Assembly: GCF_022376445.1 (NCBI RefSeq)
Contig: NW_025955158.1
Coordinates: 1 to 64,000, forward strand
Origin: Fomitopsis serialis
Lineage: Eukaryota; Basidiomycota; Agaricomycetes; Polyporales; Fomitopsidaceae
Reading direction: 5' to 3'
DNA: 64,000 bases
Position 1 is the stretch's first letter, and each line of letters starts with the position of its first letter. This document shows, piece after piece, positions 34,441 to 45,548 of this stretch. The position numbers were made by a program, and so were the translations under genes. The notes below the pieces were generated by a model. That model was not told the DNA's origin. It saw only the letters and a program-made list of their open reading frames with translations, and did no database searches.

Positions 34441-34471
34441 GATTCATTTTTGCATCAAACGGTACGCCATA

Positions 34472-34477
34472 GTCTCC
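34472..34477. repeat. Right 6-bp target duplication GTCTCC
   Basis: Identical to 26631-26636 and directly abutting the right tip. Confidence 0.85.
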
Positions 34478-35398
34478 CTGGTGGATGCAATACGTTATTC
34501 ATAGTGTGTAACACACCACGCGTTCAAGCTCAAGTCGTGCACACAAATTAGTACTGATAATACTTCGACCTTGTTGCACAGGCCCGCAGAAAGCTTCATC
34601 TTTGCCCAAAACATGTATTCGTCCCGCTGCTCAGTGGTACTCAGTATGCGTGAGTCAAAGTGGTTTGTCGAGTCGCGAAGTCTGTAACTTTAAGCTAACC
34701 GTCCGCAATATGATGGAATCAACGGCCAGCACTGCGGCGTGCTATGATGACCGTTTGACAGTCATAAATGAGGAGGATGCTCGCGGACAACTCGTGGACA
34801 TTCGTCGGCCTTGAGCTTGATCACGCACAACGATGCCAAACTCGACACAAGATACCATCCATTGATTAGGGCCTGATCATCGACGAGCTCCAGCATCCCT
34901 GCTCGTATTCCAAATGAGACCCCTGCACATATGAAAAGTAGTTCTCACATGTCCATTGAAGACCGTACAAAATACAAAAACTACACCACTGCCCAATCCT
35001 CCACGTCAAAGAACGCCCTCAGATCCACGAAGCTCGTCCCTTTCAATGTAACAAGGTAAAGTGCCGAACGAGCGATGTCAACGCCGACGCGTCCGAAGAC
35101 GGTCGTGCTCATTTCGCTGCTGAAAGTCTCATCATGGGCGTTTATGATCGTGGAAGGATATGAAGAGCAAAATGCGCGCTGGCGGGAATTTATACGGCGA
35201 GGAGGCGTGAGAAGGGAGCGGGTATTGCCGTGTCCGTTACACTGTGCGGCGCCACAGCTTGAGGGGATCGACAATCACATCACGGCGTGCTCCTTGCACT
35301 ACTTGTATCCTCGCAGAGTCGACGCAGACACGACGTACCACAGCAAGATTCGAAGTGCTAGATAGATTTATCCATTTGCTCGCCAAAGACGTTGGGCG
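34478..35398. other. Intergenic, with a possible minus-strand 3' exon at 34981-35115
   Basis: A minus-strand frame reading MSTTVFGRVGVDIARSALYL to FFDVEDWAVV and a stop at 34981 has good coding bias. Upstream exons were not resolved and no family was recognised. The rest is presumed to be the promoter of the F-box gene. Confidence 0.35.
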
Positions 35399-37160
35399 AT
35401 GCGCATGTCCGATGTCGACGATGATACTCTCATTCACCTCTTCAGCTTTCTGTCCGTGCGCTCTATCCTCGCGATGAGGCAGGTGTGTCGTGTGCACCCT
35501 CCCATCCCAAGGTCTATGGCCGAGTGACACCGCCCCGGCAGACGTGCAGGCGCATGCAGCTCATCTCGCGCACACGCGTCGTCTGGCGCAACGCGTACAT
35601 CGCCCAGGTGCTCTCCGCCGGGCATCCCTTCCCTCGCCGCCAGCTCGCCAGCATGGACACGGCGCAGCTCGAACACGCAGTCCGACGCGCGATACGGATT
35701 GGTGCGTTTTGGTCGTCGCCAGAGGTGCCGCTGAGGGAGGCGGGCGACTTCCATGCGAGCTTCGGGACGGGGGTCTCGGACGTGCGGTTCTTGCCTGGGC
35801 ACGACGGACGACGGCTTGCGACGCTGTCCAAGGGCATCTGGTCGGTTATCACTTGCTGGGAGACATCCTTTGGAGGCGCTGGCGTGCGGATGATTGCGAA
35901 GTGGTCACCCAAGAGTACGATCATCACCGGGCTGGTGGTGAATTCAGATGCGGAGTCGGACGCGGTCATCGCGACTTCTACTCACGGGGAGTGCGTATAT
36001 TCACTCGCGTGTAAAATAGACGTTTGTGCTGATCCTCTCGCGACAGGCGGCAGCGCATCGAGTTACTGTCACTTGCGAAGGACACGAAAGGCAGTGATGC
36101 CTTGCAGTCCCTGGGTGTGATCGACGCTGCCATGAGACCTATTGCACTGCAGGGCGACCTATTGGCGTACGGTGACGAATCATCTCAGACAGTTATCACA
36201 AATTGGAGAACGGGTGAAATAGCACACCTCCAAGGTGCCGACGAACCTGTCGACCTGAACTTCCAGGTAAGTGAGAGTGAGGGGTGCCGTCCTGTCTCAA
36301 TGCGGCGCATTCGCTCACGTGTATTCGGCGGGCAGTACAACCGGTGTCTTCAAGTCGTGTTCGCACACAAGAGCATCCTGGTGGTGCGCGCGCGGTCCAT
36401 CGAGCTGTTCCCGGAGCCTGTCCTGCGACCTCCCCATGAGCCGTGCCCGAGTTATCGTCCGCTCGCTCGTTACTCCTTCGGCTGGATCGACGGAGTCAGC
36501 GTGAACGTGCAAACGCGCCGGCAAGATGTAGACGGTTCTATCAAGCCGCTCTCCATCCTCCTGCGCGCGGAGAGTGACGACCCTTGGATGTCCGACACGC
36601 ACATGCTCGACCTCTTCGTGCTCGAGCCCAACCCCGCGTACACAGCGGACCCGACCACGGACACTAACGAAGACCCCTCCACATCTGCAAGCTCCGGCGA
36701 GGACATTCACCATCCGCCGGCTCCCTACATCTTTCCGCCCGTCTACTCGGGCCTCTCCTCGCCGTCCGTGCGCGGCATCCTGCGCTGCACGGACATCGTC
36801 CTCGGGCCGAACGGCACCGCCGTGTGGATAATGCCGCGCGGGGCGCGGAGCGCCGACCTCACCGCGCTGGACGTGCACCAGTCGGAGGTGGCGGGTGCGG
36901 GGCTGACTGCACAGCAGCCAGAGGTGCTTGCAGGCGCGATGTTCGCGGGGCCCATGCTCGATGTGGAAGGCGGGGATGGGGATGGGGGCGAGGATGCCGG
37001 TGCGGGGAGGGGAAGCGGTGTGAGGGCGCGGACGGTGTATGTGCGCCGGGCGGCGAGCGGGAGTGCGGGGAATTGGACCGCGATGGACTATGTGGAGGAG
37101 TTGGGCGTGGTGGCGTTGGCGTCGTCGCAGGGGATGGTTACTGTGTTGGAACTTGGCTGA
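35399..37160 (+). CDS. F-box protein with C-terminal propeller-like region
   Basis: F-box proteins recruit substrates to SCF ubiquitin ligases through Skp1. The start exon encodes the F-box (DDDTLIHLFSFLSVRSILAM) and is spliced at 35480-35540 into TCRRMQLISRTRVVWRNAYI. A long region follows with strand-rich repeats (FHASFGTGVSDVRFLPGHDG, WSVITCWETSFGG, VVFAHKSILVVRARSIELFP), suggestive of a beta-propeller. A second intron joins STHGE to RQRIELLSLAK, and a third lies near 36267-36335. An acidic and Gly-rich loop sits near 36960-37020. The end is YVEELGVVALASSQGMVTVL. The substrate is unknown. Confidence 0.82.
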
Positions 37161-37476
37161 TCCTCTTGTAAGTCAAGATGAATATATATCATCGTACCGA
37201 TGTTCGTCTCGTGTACATGCAGAGAGTAGGTCCCCTCTACATGTAGCGACAATTTTTCGAGCATCCTCCGAATCCCAAATAACTTATGCGCACACCAACT
37301 CGCGCACCCTCCATAGTCGTAAACGCCTGCCTCTGATTGGCTCCCAAGTACGCACCCGGGTCCGGCAACGTGCGGCCGGGGCTCGGGCATTGCCGCTCAC
37401 CCAACGCGACTCTTTCCGTCCCCCTCGTCACCGGCCGTCCTCATTTCGTTCACGCAACCTGCGTTGCTATCTTGCC
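37161..37476. other. Short intergenic region
   Basis: Holds the F-box 3' UTR and the QCR6 promoter. No gene seen. Confidence 0.5.
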
Positions 37477-38150
37477 ATGAGCAGCCTGTCGTCGTTTTTC
37501 TCGTCATTCCTGCCCGTCGCGCACGCGGACGCGCCGCCCCGGAGGTGGAGGAGCATAAGGAGGAGGTGACGCCTGACGAGCCGGAGAGTGCGGAAGAGGG
37601 GGGTGAGGCTGAGGCTGCGGAGGAAGAGGAAGAGGAGCCGGAGGACGTGCGTTGGTTATTTTTCTGGGTGGGGCGCTGTGGCTGAGCGGGCTGGGGGGTG
37701 GTAGATCCTGCCTGCGCTCCGCGAAGAGTGCGAGGAGTCGGCGAAGTGCAAGTCGGCGACGGAGCACTTCCGGCACTGCGAGGAGAGGGTCAGCTCCGGC
37801 AACGGCCACAAGCACGAGGACTGCATTGAGGAATTGTGCGTCGCTTTTTTTCTTTCTTGAGATGCTGTGCGTGTGCTGAGCGCTGCGGGTTTCTTGCGTG
37901 CAGCTGTGCGTATCTTGTCATTTTGTTTGGGCTACCCGCTGACCTGTCACGAACGCCTGTCTTTCGTTCAAACAGACCAGTGAGTCTCCTTCCGTCATAT
38001 GTCATCGTGTTCCGGGCTGATCTGGTCCGTTCAAGCATGATGCACTGCGTCGACGTACGTTCCTACGACCCAATCCTTGCATGTGCGTAAGCTGACTCGT
38101 CTTTTTTCCAGGGCTGCGTCGCACCCAAGCTGTTCGCGAAGCTCAAGTAG
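37477..38150 (+). CDS. qcr6: Ubiquinol-cytochrome c reductase hinge subunit (Qcr6), apparent frameshift
   Basis: Qcr6 is the acidic hinge protein of mitochondrial complex III that docks cytochrome c1. The start ATG at 37477 gives MSSLSSFFSSFLPVAHADA. The next segment, in another frame, is EVEEHKEEVTPDEPESAEEG and a run of Glu. Exon 2 (37703-37835) encodes ILPALREECEESAKCKSATE, EHFRHCEERVSSGNGHKHED and CIEE. Exon 3 (38036-38054) gives MMHCVD and exon 4 (38112-38150) gives GCVAPKLFAKLK. The Cys pattern of the hinge family is kept. A one-base loss in the GC-rich stretch near 37531-37545 would explain the frame change. It could be a real mutation or a sequencing error. Intron 2 is long (200 nt), and two residues expected before MMHCVD are missing, so a microexon may be hidden there. 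Confidence 0.85.
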
Positions 38151-40062
38151 AGGTTGCACCTCCACGTACCGACGTAATCTTAGAGCTAGGTGCGCCCTTA
38201 CTCCCTCCATCATCTGCGCTGCGTCTGACGTTGCATTTTTGTCAGATTATGGCATGCAGTGTAGTAGGACGATACGTCTGGACGGACTGACGCGACTACG
38301 CCGCTCCGAAAATTATAATTGGTCTTCATCAACTCTGCGTCTTCAAGTCGTCGGGTGTACACTTAAGCATGCTCGCCGAAGGTCGCGGTGAGGTGCAGAT
38401 CGTGTGAGTGTCGTGGTGTCGTGTCCGGGCGAGTGTGCCTATCTGTATGCTTCGAAAGCCGACCTTCGGTGCTGGTGCCTCCCGATACATGTGGTGTACG
38501 ATTACCAGAGCCACGGAATCATCTTCCGCAGACCCGTCTGTGCCTGTTCTGTACCTCGACATGGTACTGTGAAGGTTCCCTAGAAGCGGCCCCGTTTGTC
38601 TTCTTGGTCTGGACTCCTGCTGCAGTAGTCTCCCCTAGGCAGGCCCTAAAGATTCCCTCTTTGAGTAGGGGAGAGGACGGTCTTCTACTGCTGCGACGAC
38701 TTGCCAAAGAGCGAGACTTTCCCTTCTGCGGGTTTTGTTTATATCTCTGCGCTTGTCCATTAATCTTTGACGGTATGAAGCAAGTACGGAGCCTACTCCT
38801 CCGCGTGCGTGGGGGACAATAGCGGTACCTTCGGGACCGGCCGAGCCGCCTTCGTATGTATGAAATGGTAAGTGCTAAGTTTGTCACACAGCGGCGTTCA
38901 CTGGCCACTCTACTTTGAGAGAGGCGCGTAGCCCGGCAACATTCCAACCGAGAGCCGTCAATGCATCCAATGGCGTCTGGTGATGTCTGAGCGAGACAAC
39001 ATCCGTGAGTTTGATAGACCGCACCTTCCCAACGAGGCAAGCTGCCTTCCACATTCGTCCAAGTTGCGGTTCCTCCGTTCACGCATTTCCGATGGAACGG
39101 CGATCACGCCGACACCGTGGCTGGAGGCCGTGGTCTCGGTGTGCGAGCGATGTTTCCTCTGGGGCAGGCCGGCGGGTGAATGAAGCTCCCGGGGGTGTTC
39201 GATTGATTCTACGATACTTCCGAATCTGTCAAGCGTCGAATGCGGTGGCGGGTATATAAGATGACGTGCACCAGAGCGGCAGAGCTTCCCCCTTGTCCCC
39301 AACCACGACGTCCTCGCTCTGTCTGGATTCTGCCTGGACGAGCTACCGAAAACTTGCCTGCAGCTTGCGTCGATCGGCCTGCTTCGAATGGGCGTACTTT
39401 AGCACTTTTTTGCCCGCAGCATAGGAGAGAAGTGTTGGAGAGGTGCGTCGAAACACCTTGTGTGTATGTTTCCAGGGCTAAGAGATGCAGCACGGTGCCC
39501 AAACCTCTGATTCCTGACAACAGTTGTCAGTGCACGACCCCATTGCACGACCTCATTTCACATTCGAAGACGAGACGCGCTGAGTCGCCGTTGACGCGAA
39601 CCGGCAAGGGCCGGATCACGAGGAGGATCCGGCGGCACGGACGACTGGGAGGGTACTCATGGGAAGGCCAGGCAGAGCTGGCCGCGTTCTTATACCATCT
39701 GGACCACCACCACGCCCGGACGCCCTGCCCCCGCCTGCTGCCTCATATAAGTCCTCCCTCGTTCTCCTGCGTTTGTGGGTGTTTCACAGAGCCCACATGT
39801 GTACGTCTGCATTGACCACCATGTTCGCATCCCACGCAGCAGCATCTGGAAGCTGTGAGGAACGCGGTGGACACCAGCGTTCAACGTTCGCGCGTGCGGT
39901 CGCTTTTACTCGTCGCCTGGTCCGACGTTCACCCGGCGTGTTACGAGGCTGCGAGATCGCTCACACAGCGTCGGGCTATATCCCTCGTCACTTGCCCTCT
40001 AGCAGCCTTGCCTCCTTGATCCTCACCTCCTATCGTGGTCGTTGATCCTTCCCCCTCCGGCC
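38151..40062. other. 1.9-kb stretch without a supported gene
   Basis: Several open frames exist on both strands, but none shows family motifs or consistent splicing. A TATA-like tatataa lies at 39252-39258. A small inverted repeat (ccggatc and gatccgg) lies near 39610-39632. It may contain UTRs of the neighbouring genes or a noncoding transcript. Confidence 0.45.
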
Positions 40063-42258
40063 ATGAGCGTCTTCAACCCAAAAATCATTGACGCATGCAT
40101 CCGAGATGTCACCGCAAGTCTCTCAGACGAACAGAAGGCAGATGTGCTTCTATACGCCATGGGACATCTTCCCTTTGAGCGGTTGGTCTAGCGGGTCTAG
40201 TAATTTGTAGTCGCCTCATCGCTGATTTCTATTCGTCCCTGCCCGCCAGCTCTAGAATGCTCATCGAGAACGCAGTCCAGTCCTGCCTCTCGCTGAGCGG
40301 GCTGTCCACCGCCAATGCTGCCAAAGCCCGCTTGATACGCGCCAGGGCTAGGCTTGCTGTCGGACTTCACGTCGGCGCCCACCAAGGTCGGCATGGAATC
40401 TGGTCCATTCTAGACGGTCGTTTCGGCTTACCACGCGCCTTCCCGGCGTCCCCCGCAGACCTCCAGGCTGTCATGGCCATCGAGCCTGAACACCCAGAAG
40501 CCAAGGCGCTTATGGTCCATCATGTCACGAATTCGGGCAAGGTGCGTCGGTCCCCTTTTCCTCATCCCTCCATGTAACCGTGAATGCCGTCCACGGGTCG
40601 AATGCTAATGATGGGTGATTCTTCCGATGCCCAGTCGTTGGTCCAGCCGCATACGACCCCGGGCTTCTCGACTGAAATATGGCGGGAGATTGCACGATGG
40701 CTCCCGCCACGCGATCTCAAAAACCTTCTCCTCGTCCCGCACATCCTGTCACGTATCGCAAGCGAGCTCTTGTTTCGAAAGATCGATCTGTTTTTCGGTG
40801 AGCTGGACGAGGCTGGGCGGCGGGTGTCGTGTTGAATGTTGCCCTCAGTACCGGATAAGAGGGAGTCGCAGAAAAGCGCCGACATCCTGACACGTATCAT
40901 CGTCGACAAGGAGTTTGCGAAGCATGTCAAGACGTTGCGGGTATTCTACCAAGGACGCGATGTATCGCCGATGACCTTCCAGACGGGTGAGCGAGTCGAT
41001 GTTGTCGTGCCGTCTGGGGTGACTCAGGCGTCGCAGGCATGCTGGCGAACGCATTACCAAAATTGTCCAACCTGAAGAACGTCCACTGTTCAATGCGACT
41101 GCGCGAGATGCTCGCCTTCCTGCGAATCCTCGAAGGCGCGAATCACCGGTTACGTGGGATGTCTCTAATGTGGGTCCACTCCATATGAAATAGGAACCCG
41201 CACGACCGTTATAACTCGTCCGTATCCGTACAGGCCGCTCGACGGGACCGCGGAGCTGCAGTTCCCACGCTTCCGGCACATCACGCAGTTCTCGTACGTC
41301 TCGACGGGGGGCAACCCTGCGGACGTGCAGGAGTTCCTCATGCAGAACAAGGCGTCCATCCGCTCCATATTCCTGCACAACCAGCACTGGACGTTCCCCA
41401 CCGAGACGCTCTCGATCCGAAACCTGACGCACCTCGACTTCCTCGGCCTCTTCCCCTCCGAGTCGCGCGCGTTCTCGGACATCCTGAGCAACGGGCACCA
41501 GCTGGAGTCCCTCCGCCTGCAATGCGTGCTCAACTGCAACGCGTCCGCGCAGTTCCGCGAGGGCGCCACGGCGCGCGCGCTCCCGTTCCTCCGCCACTTC
41601 GAGTTCAGCCTCCTCGGGTACAACGTGAACGACCACGACCTCTTCCCCGCGATCTCGGCGTTCCTGCGCGATCGGCGGACGCTCAAGACGCTGGTGCTGT
41701 CGGTGCCGAGCGCGAATTGGGCGCAGAAACGGCTGGGGTACGACGCGGGTGTGTGGGGCGTGCTCCCGAGCTTGACGGAGCTGAGGACGCTGACGGCGAC
41801 GCTCCCGAAGGACGTCGCTGCGGCGGTGGCGATGTGGCTCGTGCCCCGCGGCGTCATCGCGCTCTCGCTGCAGGCGGAGTCGTCTACGGAAGCGCTTGGG
41901 TTCGTCTCGGTACGCTCCTTCCTCTCTCGTATTCGCAAGCCTCATTGACCCACTCTGCCCCTTCGTTCGATCTCCATTCGCCGTCCTCCAGCAAATGCGT
42001 CCGGGCCTCCCGCCGAACCTGCAGTTCATCGGGCTGTCGCAGTTCGACGTCGCGGACGCGGCGGCGGTGGTCGACGCGGGGTTCCCGACGGTGCGCGTCG
42101 CGCGCGTGGACGACGACTATTATACCGTCGAGCGCGAGGACGGCCGGGTGCGGCTGCAGGCATGGCCGGAGGCGCGGGGGCATTGGAACGTGCGGGAGTG
42201 GCTGCAGTCGTATGGGTGCGAGGACGCGGAGTGGAGGCATCCGAGCGAGTTTCTGTAG
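40063..42258 (+). CDS. F-box protein with N-terminal helical repeat and C-terminal LRR-like region
   Basis: Exons join from MSVFNPKIIDACIRDVTASL through SCLSLSGLSTANAAKARLIR and AVMAIEPEHPEAKALMVHHV, a helical TPR-like N-terminus. Next comes an F-box, FSTEIWREIARWLPPRDLKN then LLLVPHILSRIASELLFRKI. A 51-nt intron joins DLFF to VPDKRESQKSADILTRIIVD. Leucine-rich stretches follow (NLTHLDFLGLFPSESRAFSD, LESLRLQCVLN, FLRDRRTLKTLVLSVPSANW, LPSLTELRTLTATLPKD), ending HWNVREWLQSYGCEDAEWRH. The large antisense open frame over the same bases is a GC-bias shadow. It is probably an SCF substrate receptor with unknown target. Confidence 0.82.
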
Positions 42259-42776
42259 GGTGGGTGGTGAGTGCTAGCGACGAGTTGGATTGGGTACTTT
42301 TCGTCGTGCTGTGAGACGCAGCGACTTGGCATGCTCGAGTTGGCATGGTCTACATTGTCTGTTCCGATTGTCTGCGTAATGGTTCGCCTCTGAGTCTCGG
42401 ACAGACTTCAACGAGGTCGGCACGAGACGGGCGAGCCGAGGGTGTGTCTGTCGTATACTGGTCTGCTTGTGGGTTCGAGCGCTGTGGGACTGTTGTATCG
42501 GCGTAGATGTGTCATCTTTGGATGCCTGGAAGGAATACACGGCCACGGAGATTCTGGATGTGTCTATCCGCACACTGTCTGCGCGCACTGTGAATTTTGT
42601 TGTGTGGAACTTCGATACAGTGGTATGCCCTCTACCTCCACCTGGTCGCTTGCGCCGCTTGGCGGAGAGTCGCCAGAGACTTTAGCGTCATTGGCATGTG
42701 AGTAAGTAACGTGGTTCACATCGATAGAGTACGTCTTACATAATTTCTATACAGACTCTAGTTCCACCTCAACGCG
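42259..42776. other. Intergenic
   Basis: No supported gene. A frame reading SLDAWKEYTATEILDVSIRT near 42516-42575 has some coding character and could be an upstream exon of the HNH gene. Confidence 0.4.
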
Positions 42777-44256
42777 GTGGAAACATTTTGTGACAGTGAA
42801 GCTCAGGCCTCACTCGCATCCGTTGGCATACAACACCGCCAATTTCCGAATTCGCAGCACGCGAGCTTCAAGCCATCCATCCGCGAGATGCCTACATCCC
42901 GGGCGCATGCATCCAGGCTGTCGCAGTTGCGCCACGCCGATATCTTCATATGGTGGCCTTCGACCCCTCTGTCCGAGCTGATAGCCTGTATGATCCCGCG
43001 CCGACGTGTTGCGAACGTCTTACTGACTCCCGCTGCTGTTTCAGGCTCCAATTCGAGCGTTGTCGGTCCCGTTACGGCGGGCACTCTTCTCCGTTGGGTC
43101 AACATGCTCGCTGGTCTTGGTGGCGCGAGCGCCATGGATGTGCGCCGCGTGTCGTTGCACCGAATGGCCCCGTTCCAGTACTACCCTGACCCGTTGGAGG
43201 CTGTCCCGCCCTCCGAGGCTCTAGAGTTGGGAGATTATGCTTCTACTTGGGTAGGTATCGCACGCACTCAGGCCTAGCCACCGTGTACCGAGTGCTCAGC
43301 TGAGGTGTCCTACCCTGCGTAGATCGAGGGTCGTTCATCGTCCGGCGGCTTCCCTTTAATGGCTCTTATCACGTCGTGTCACTGGAGACGAGGAAGATCG
43401 CGTTCGAGGCCTCGCGAATGCCTGGTGGTCTCGAGAGCTTAGCGCGGGTGAGCTTTTGGTGTCCGTTCCCATCCGCTGTGCCCCATTGACTTCGGACGCC
43501 GGAATCACATAGTACGACATACCGGCTCCGTTTCGCGAGGAGGTCTCCAGGCGTGATGGCGGCAAGTGTATATTCACAAGATGTACGGCTATGGATAGCG
43601 GTCCCGTGGACGTGCGTTGGATATACCCTCCAGGGATGGCGCGCTACGTACGTATATTAGTCCAACGACATTGGGTTGCGTAGTATTGACCACGGTTTCA
43701 GATCACAACGCTCAGCGCGGAAAGGCCGTTCTTCCCGCGAACCGAAGGTTTCCAAAATCCTGACAACCTCATGAGCGTGCGGGATGACATCTATAAATTG
43801 TGGCATGCGAATGCGTTCAGCGTTGACGTTGATGCCAGTTGATGAATGCCTCAGTCGGCACTCATGTGCTTACCAGGGCTCCCATTCTGATTTCTCCAGC
43901 ACGAGAACCGAATCCGCATCTTCGACGAAACAGCGATGCACGCCGGCCTACCTGCTCATCTCGAAGTAATTCCGAAAGGTTCTGCCTCACACACCTTCCG
44001 CGAGCATTTTCGCCACACGTTATGCGTTCACTTCATCGGCGGGGACATTCAGACCGACTACGACCCTCAAACGGTCAATGCATATCTTGTGGAGAACGGT
44101 CTTGACGAGGAGGGTACTCTCGATGACTTTGATCCCTCAGATGAGATATTCCAGACGATCATTGGGAGAGAAGTCCTGGAGTGCGTGATTGCGGAAAGGC
44201 TGAGGCGGCGATGTGAGGATACGGACGATGGGGACGATGGAGACCACTCGGAGTAG
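42777..44256 (+). CDS. HNH-type (HNH_2-like) domain protein, exon structure uncertain
   Basis: Fungal HNH_2-domain proteins are predicted nucleases of unknown role. The N-terminal part has a frame reading ISEFAARELQAIHPRDAYIP and VAPRRYLHMVAFDPSVRADS. Another block reads TAGTLLRWVNMLAGLGGASA. The domain itself joins as GGKCIFTRCTAMDSGPVDVR (zinc-finger-like first Cys), then across an intron GFQNPDNLMSVRDDIYKLWH, then RIRIFDETAMHAGLPAHLEV. The C-terminus is SHTFREHFRHTLCVHFIGGD and an acidic tail. The usual AAHI-type His is not evident (here RWIYPPGMA). Frames shift more than I can resolve in the first half, so start and early introns are tentative. It resembles the gene at 58388 in overall design. 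Confidence 0.6.
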
Positions 44257-45254
44257 CATAAAAGCGTTGGGTATCTGTAGTAGTACGCTCTTCTGTATCA
44301 GGAACATCCAGCCCGATACGCAGACGACATGTTCTAGCACCCGACAATTCCAAGGATACACCGTAGTTGAGTCCAGGTTTCAGAATAGACATGAATCAAG
44401 GGGAATGGATCGGTGTGTCGAGGCTGTTCAAAAACGCACTCGAGGTGCTGCATACCCTCTGAAGCACAAGGCCGAAGCATCAGGTATTCGATCGTCTTCG
44501 CATGATACAAGTAGGTGAGGTAGCGACGTGCTCCGCACAATGTTACTTGTCACCGCTGTCACAAGAATAAGGTGTCAGCAGAGAGACACGTCAGAAATCA
44601 AGAAGACGAACCAAGTGGGTATATGCACGACGTGTGAGATGCATGTGCCTGACGATGATGATGCATGACTTGAGAGGTCGTGAAATAGGATGTCTGGACG
44701 AACATGAAATAGCCGTGATCAAGGTGTTGACAAAAGTCAAGATAGTCACTTGAGCAATTGTGCGGATAACGACAGGTGAATAAGTGTACCTGTCCAGACA
44801 TCTTAAGTAATAGATAGTAGATGACTGCACGAACCAAGATCCAGATAATTGAGAAGGAACCGAAAGTATTTGCGAATGTATCCGTTTGCTTGTTGACCGT
44901 TGCTAGTTCAAGTACCGTGAGCGCTATGAGGGCTCACGGTCCATGAACTAGCAACGGTCAGCTGAGCCTCTACTTCCCCCGCCCGCCCGTATGTGGACCT
45001 CAAGCGAGAGCGATCGCCTGTCTGAGTAGTCTGAACAGTGCCTGAAGGGGATCAGCGACGATCTCGGCATCGCGCAGACGGCGCACACACCTCTTTCTCT
45101 CTGTTCCAGCTCATCGAACAGCGTCAAAGAGTCAGATTCAGGGATGGACTGCAGGGGCACGGGCGTCCCTTCGGTGTTGGAGAGGCGAGCATGTTGAGTG
45201 CTTAGCACGCGCGGCCGCGACGTGCTTCCTTGGCGCGCCCGGAGCTCGCGTGCC
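44257..45254. other. Intergenic, with a strong hairpin
   Basis: The region holds the 3' side of the LINE-interrupted host gene and a perfect-armed hairpin at 44894-44960. A minus-strand frame (STQHARLSNTEGTPVPLQSI) at 45080-45200 has coding-like composition but no confirmed link to a gene. Confidence 0.45.
44894..44960. repeat. 29-bp-arm hairpin
   Basis: Arm 44894-44922 (tgaccgttgctagttca, 4 nt, ccgtgagc) pairs with 44932-44960. Only the 4-nt internal block is unpaired, and the loop is 9 nt. It lies about 300 nt downstream of the host gene stop. Confidence 0.85.
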
Positions 45255-45290
45255 CTAGTGCTGAGGTACAGAACGAGGGGCCATCTGTAC
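45255..45290 (-). CDS. Displaced 3' end of the LINE host gene
   Basis: Reading the minus strand from the duplicated site gives VQMAPRSVPQH and a TAG stop at 45255-45257, in the same frame as the host exon that ends at 51623. It appears to be the original C-terminus, cut off by the LINE. Confidence 0.65.
   Translation of the reverse strand, partial: VQMAPRSVPQH
45281..45290. repeat. LINE target duplication, 3' side
   Basis: ccatctgtac here is identical to 51623-51632. On the minus strand it directly follows the AAAC tail. Confidence 0.85.
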
Positions 45291-45311
45291 GTTTGTTTGT
45301 TTGTTTGTTTA
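45291..45311 (-). repeat. AAAC-repeat tail of the LINE
   Basis: Five gttt units on the plus strand (AAAC on the element strand) sit exactly between the 3' UTR and the target duplication. It replaces a poly(A) tail. Confidence 0.85.
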
Positions 45312-45548
45312 TTCCATTTAGTGTCACTGAGGGCGAAGCCCTATGTAGACATGACGTATGCTACTCTCGTTGTGTGTATCGTATGGTCCGTGGTCGCTGA
45401 GCATCGCCGTTCGCCGGAGCGTAGGGCAGGTATAGTACTAGAGTGTTCTGTAGTGTAGTGAGAGAGCTGAAATGGGAATGTGTCGATCTGAAAGGGTTGT
45501 GGATGTGGGGGGGATCTCGGTTCTTTGCGTGTCGGCCGCTGTTCATCG

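Larger units (their letters stand above)
26637..34471. mobile_element. 7.8-kb DNA element with giant terminal inverted repeats
   Basis: The outermost bases are perfect inverted copies: TATGGCGTACCGTTTGATGC and onward for at least 31 bp at 26637, and the reverse complement ending at 34471. Homology between arms continues for about 1.9 kb on the left and 2.0 kb on the right, with local identity from moderate to almost perfect. A 6-bp direct repeat (GTCTCC) flanks the whole unit, as expected for a transposed insertion. No transposase, integrase or polymerase motif was recognised, so the element seems non-autonomous. The superfamily is undetermined; a 6-bp duplication excludes the usual CACTA (3 bp) and hAT (8 bp) sizes. 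The centre contains a LINE fragment and duplicated Ser/Thr-rich sequence. Confidence 0.85.
32410..34471 (-). repeat. Right inverted-repeat arm
   Basis: This is the inverted partner of 26637-28540, with the same tip, subterminal repeats and coding blocks in mirror order. The inner boundary is approximate. Confidence 0.75.

Noticed and set aside
26637..34471. Maverick/Polinton identity suggested by long TIRs and a 6-bp duplication
   Set aside because: No DNA polymerase B, integrase, protease or capsid-like gene was seen, tips do not look like Polinton ends, and the size is too small.
39240..39815. 191-codon plus-strand open frame after a TATA-like site
   Set aside because: Pro/Arg/His-rich with no motif and no splice support; the TATA-like site alone is not enough.
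40845..42029. 394-codon minus-strand open frame
   Set aside because: Antisense shadow of the F-box gene at 40063-42258. Arg/Glu-rich composition comes from reading the complement of GC-rich codons.
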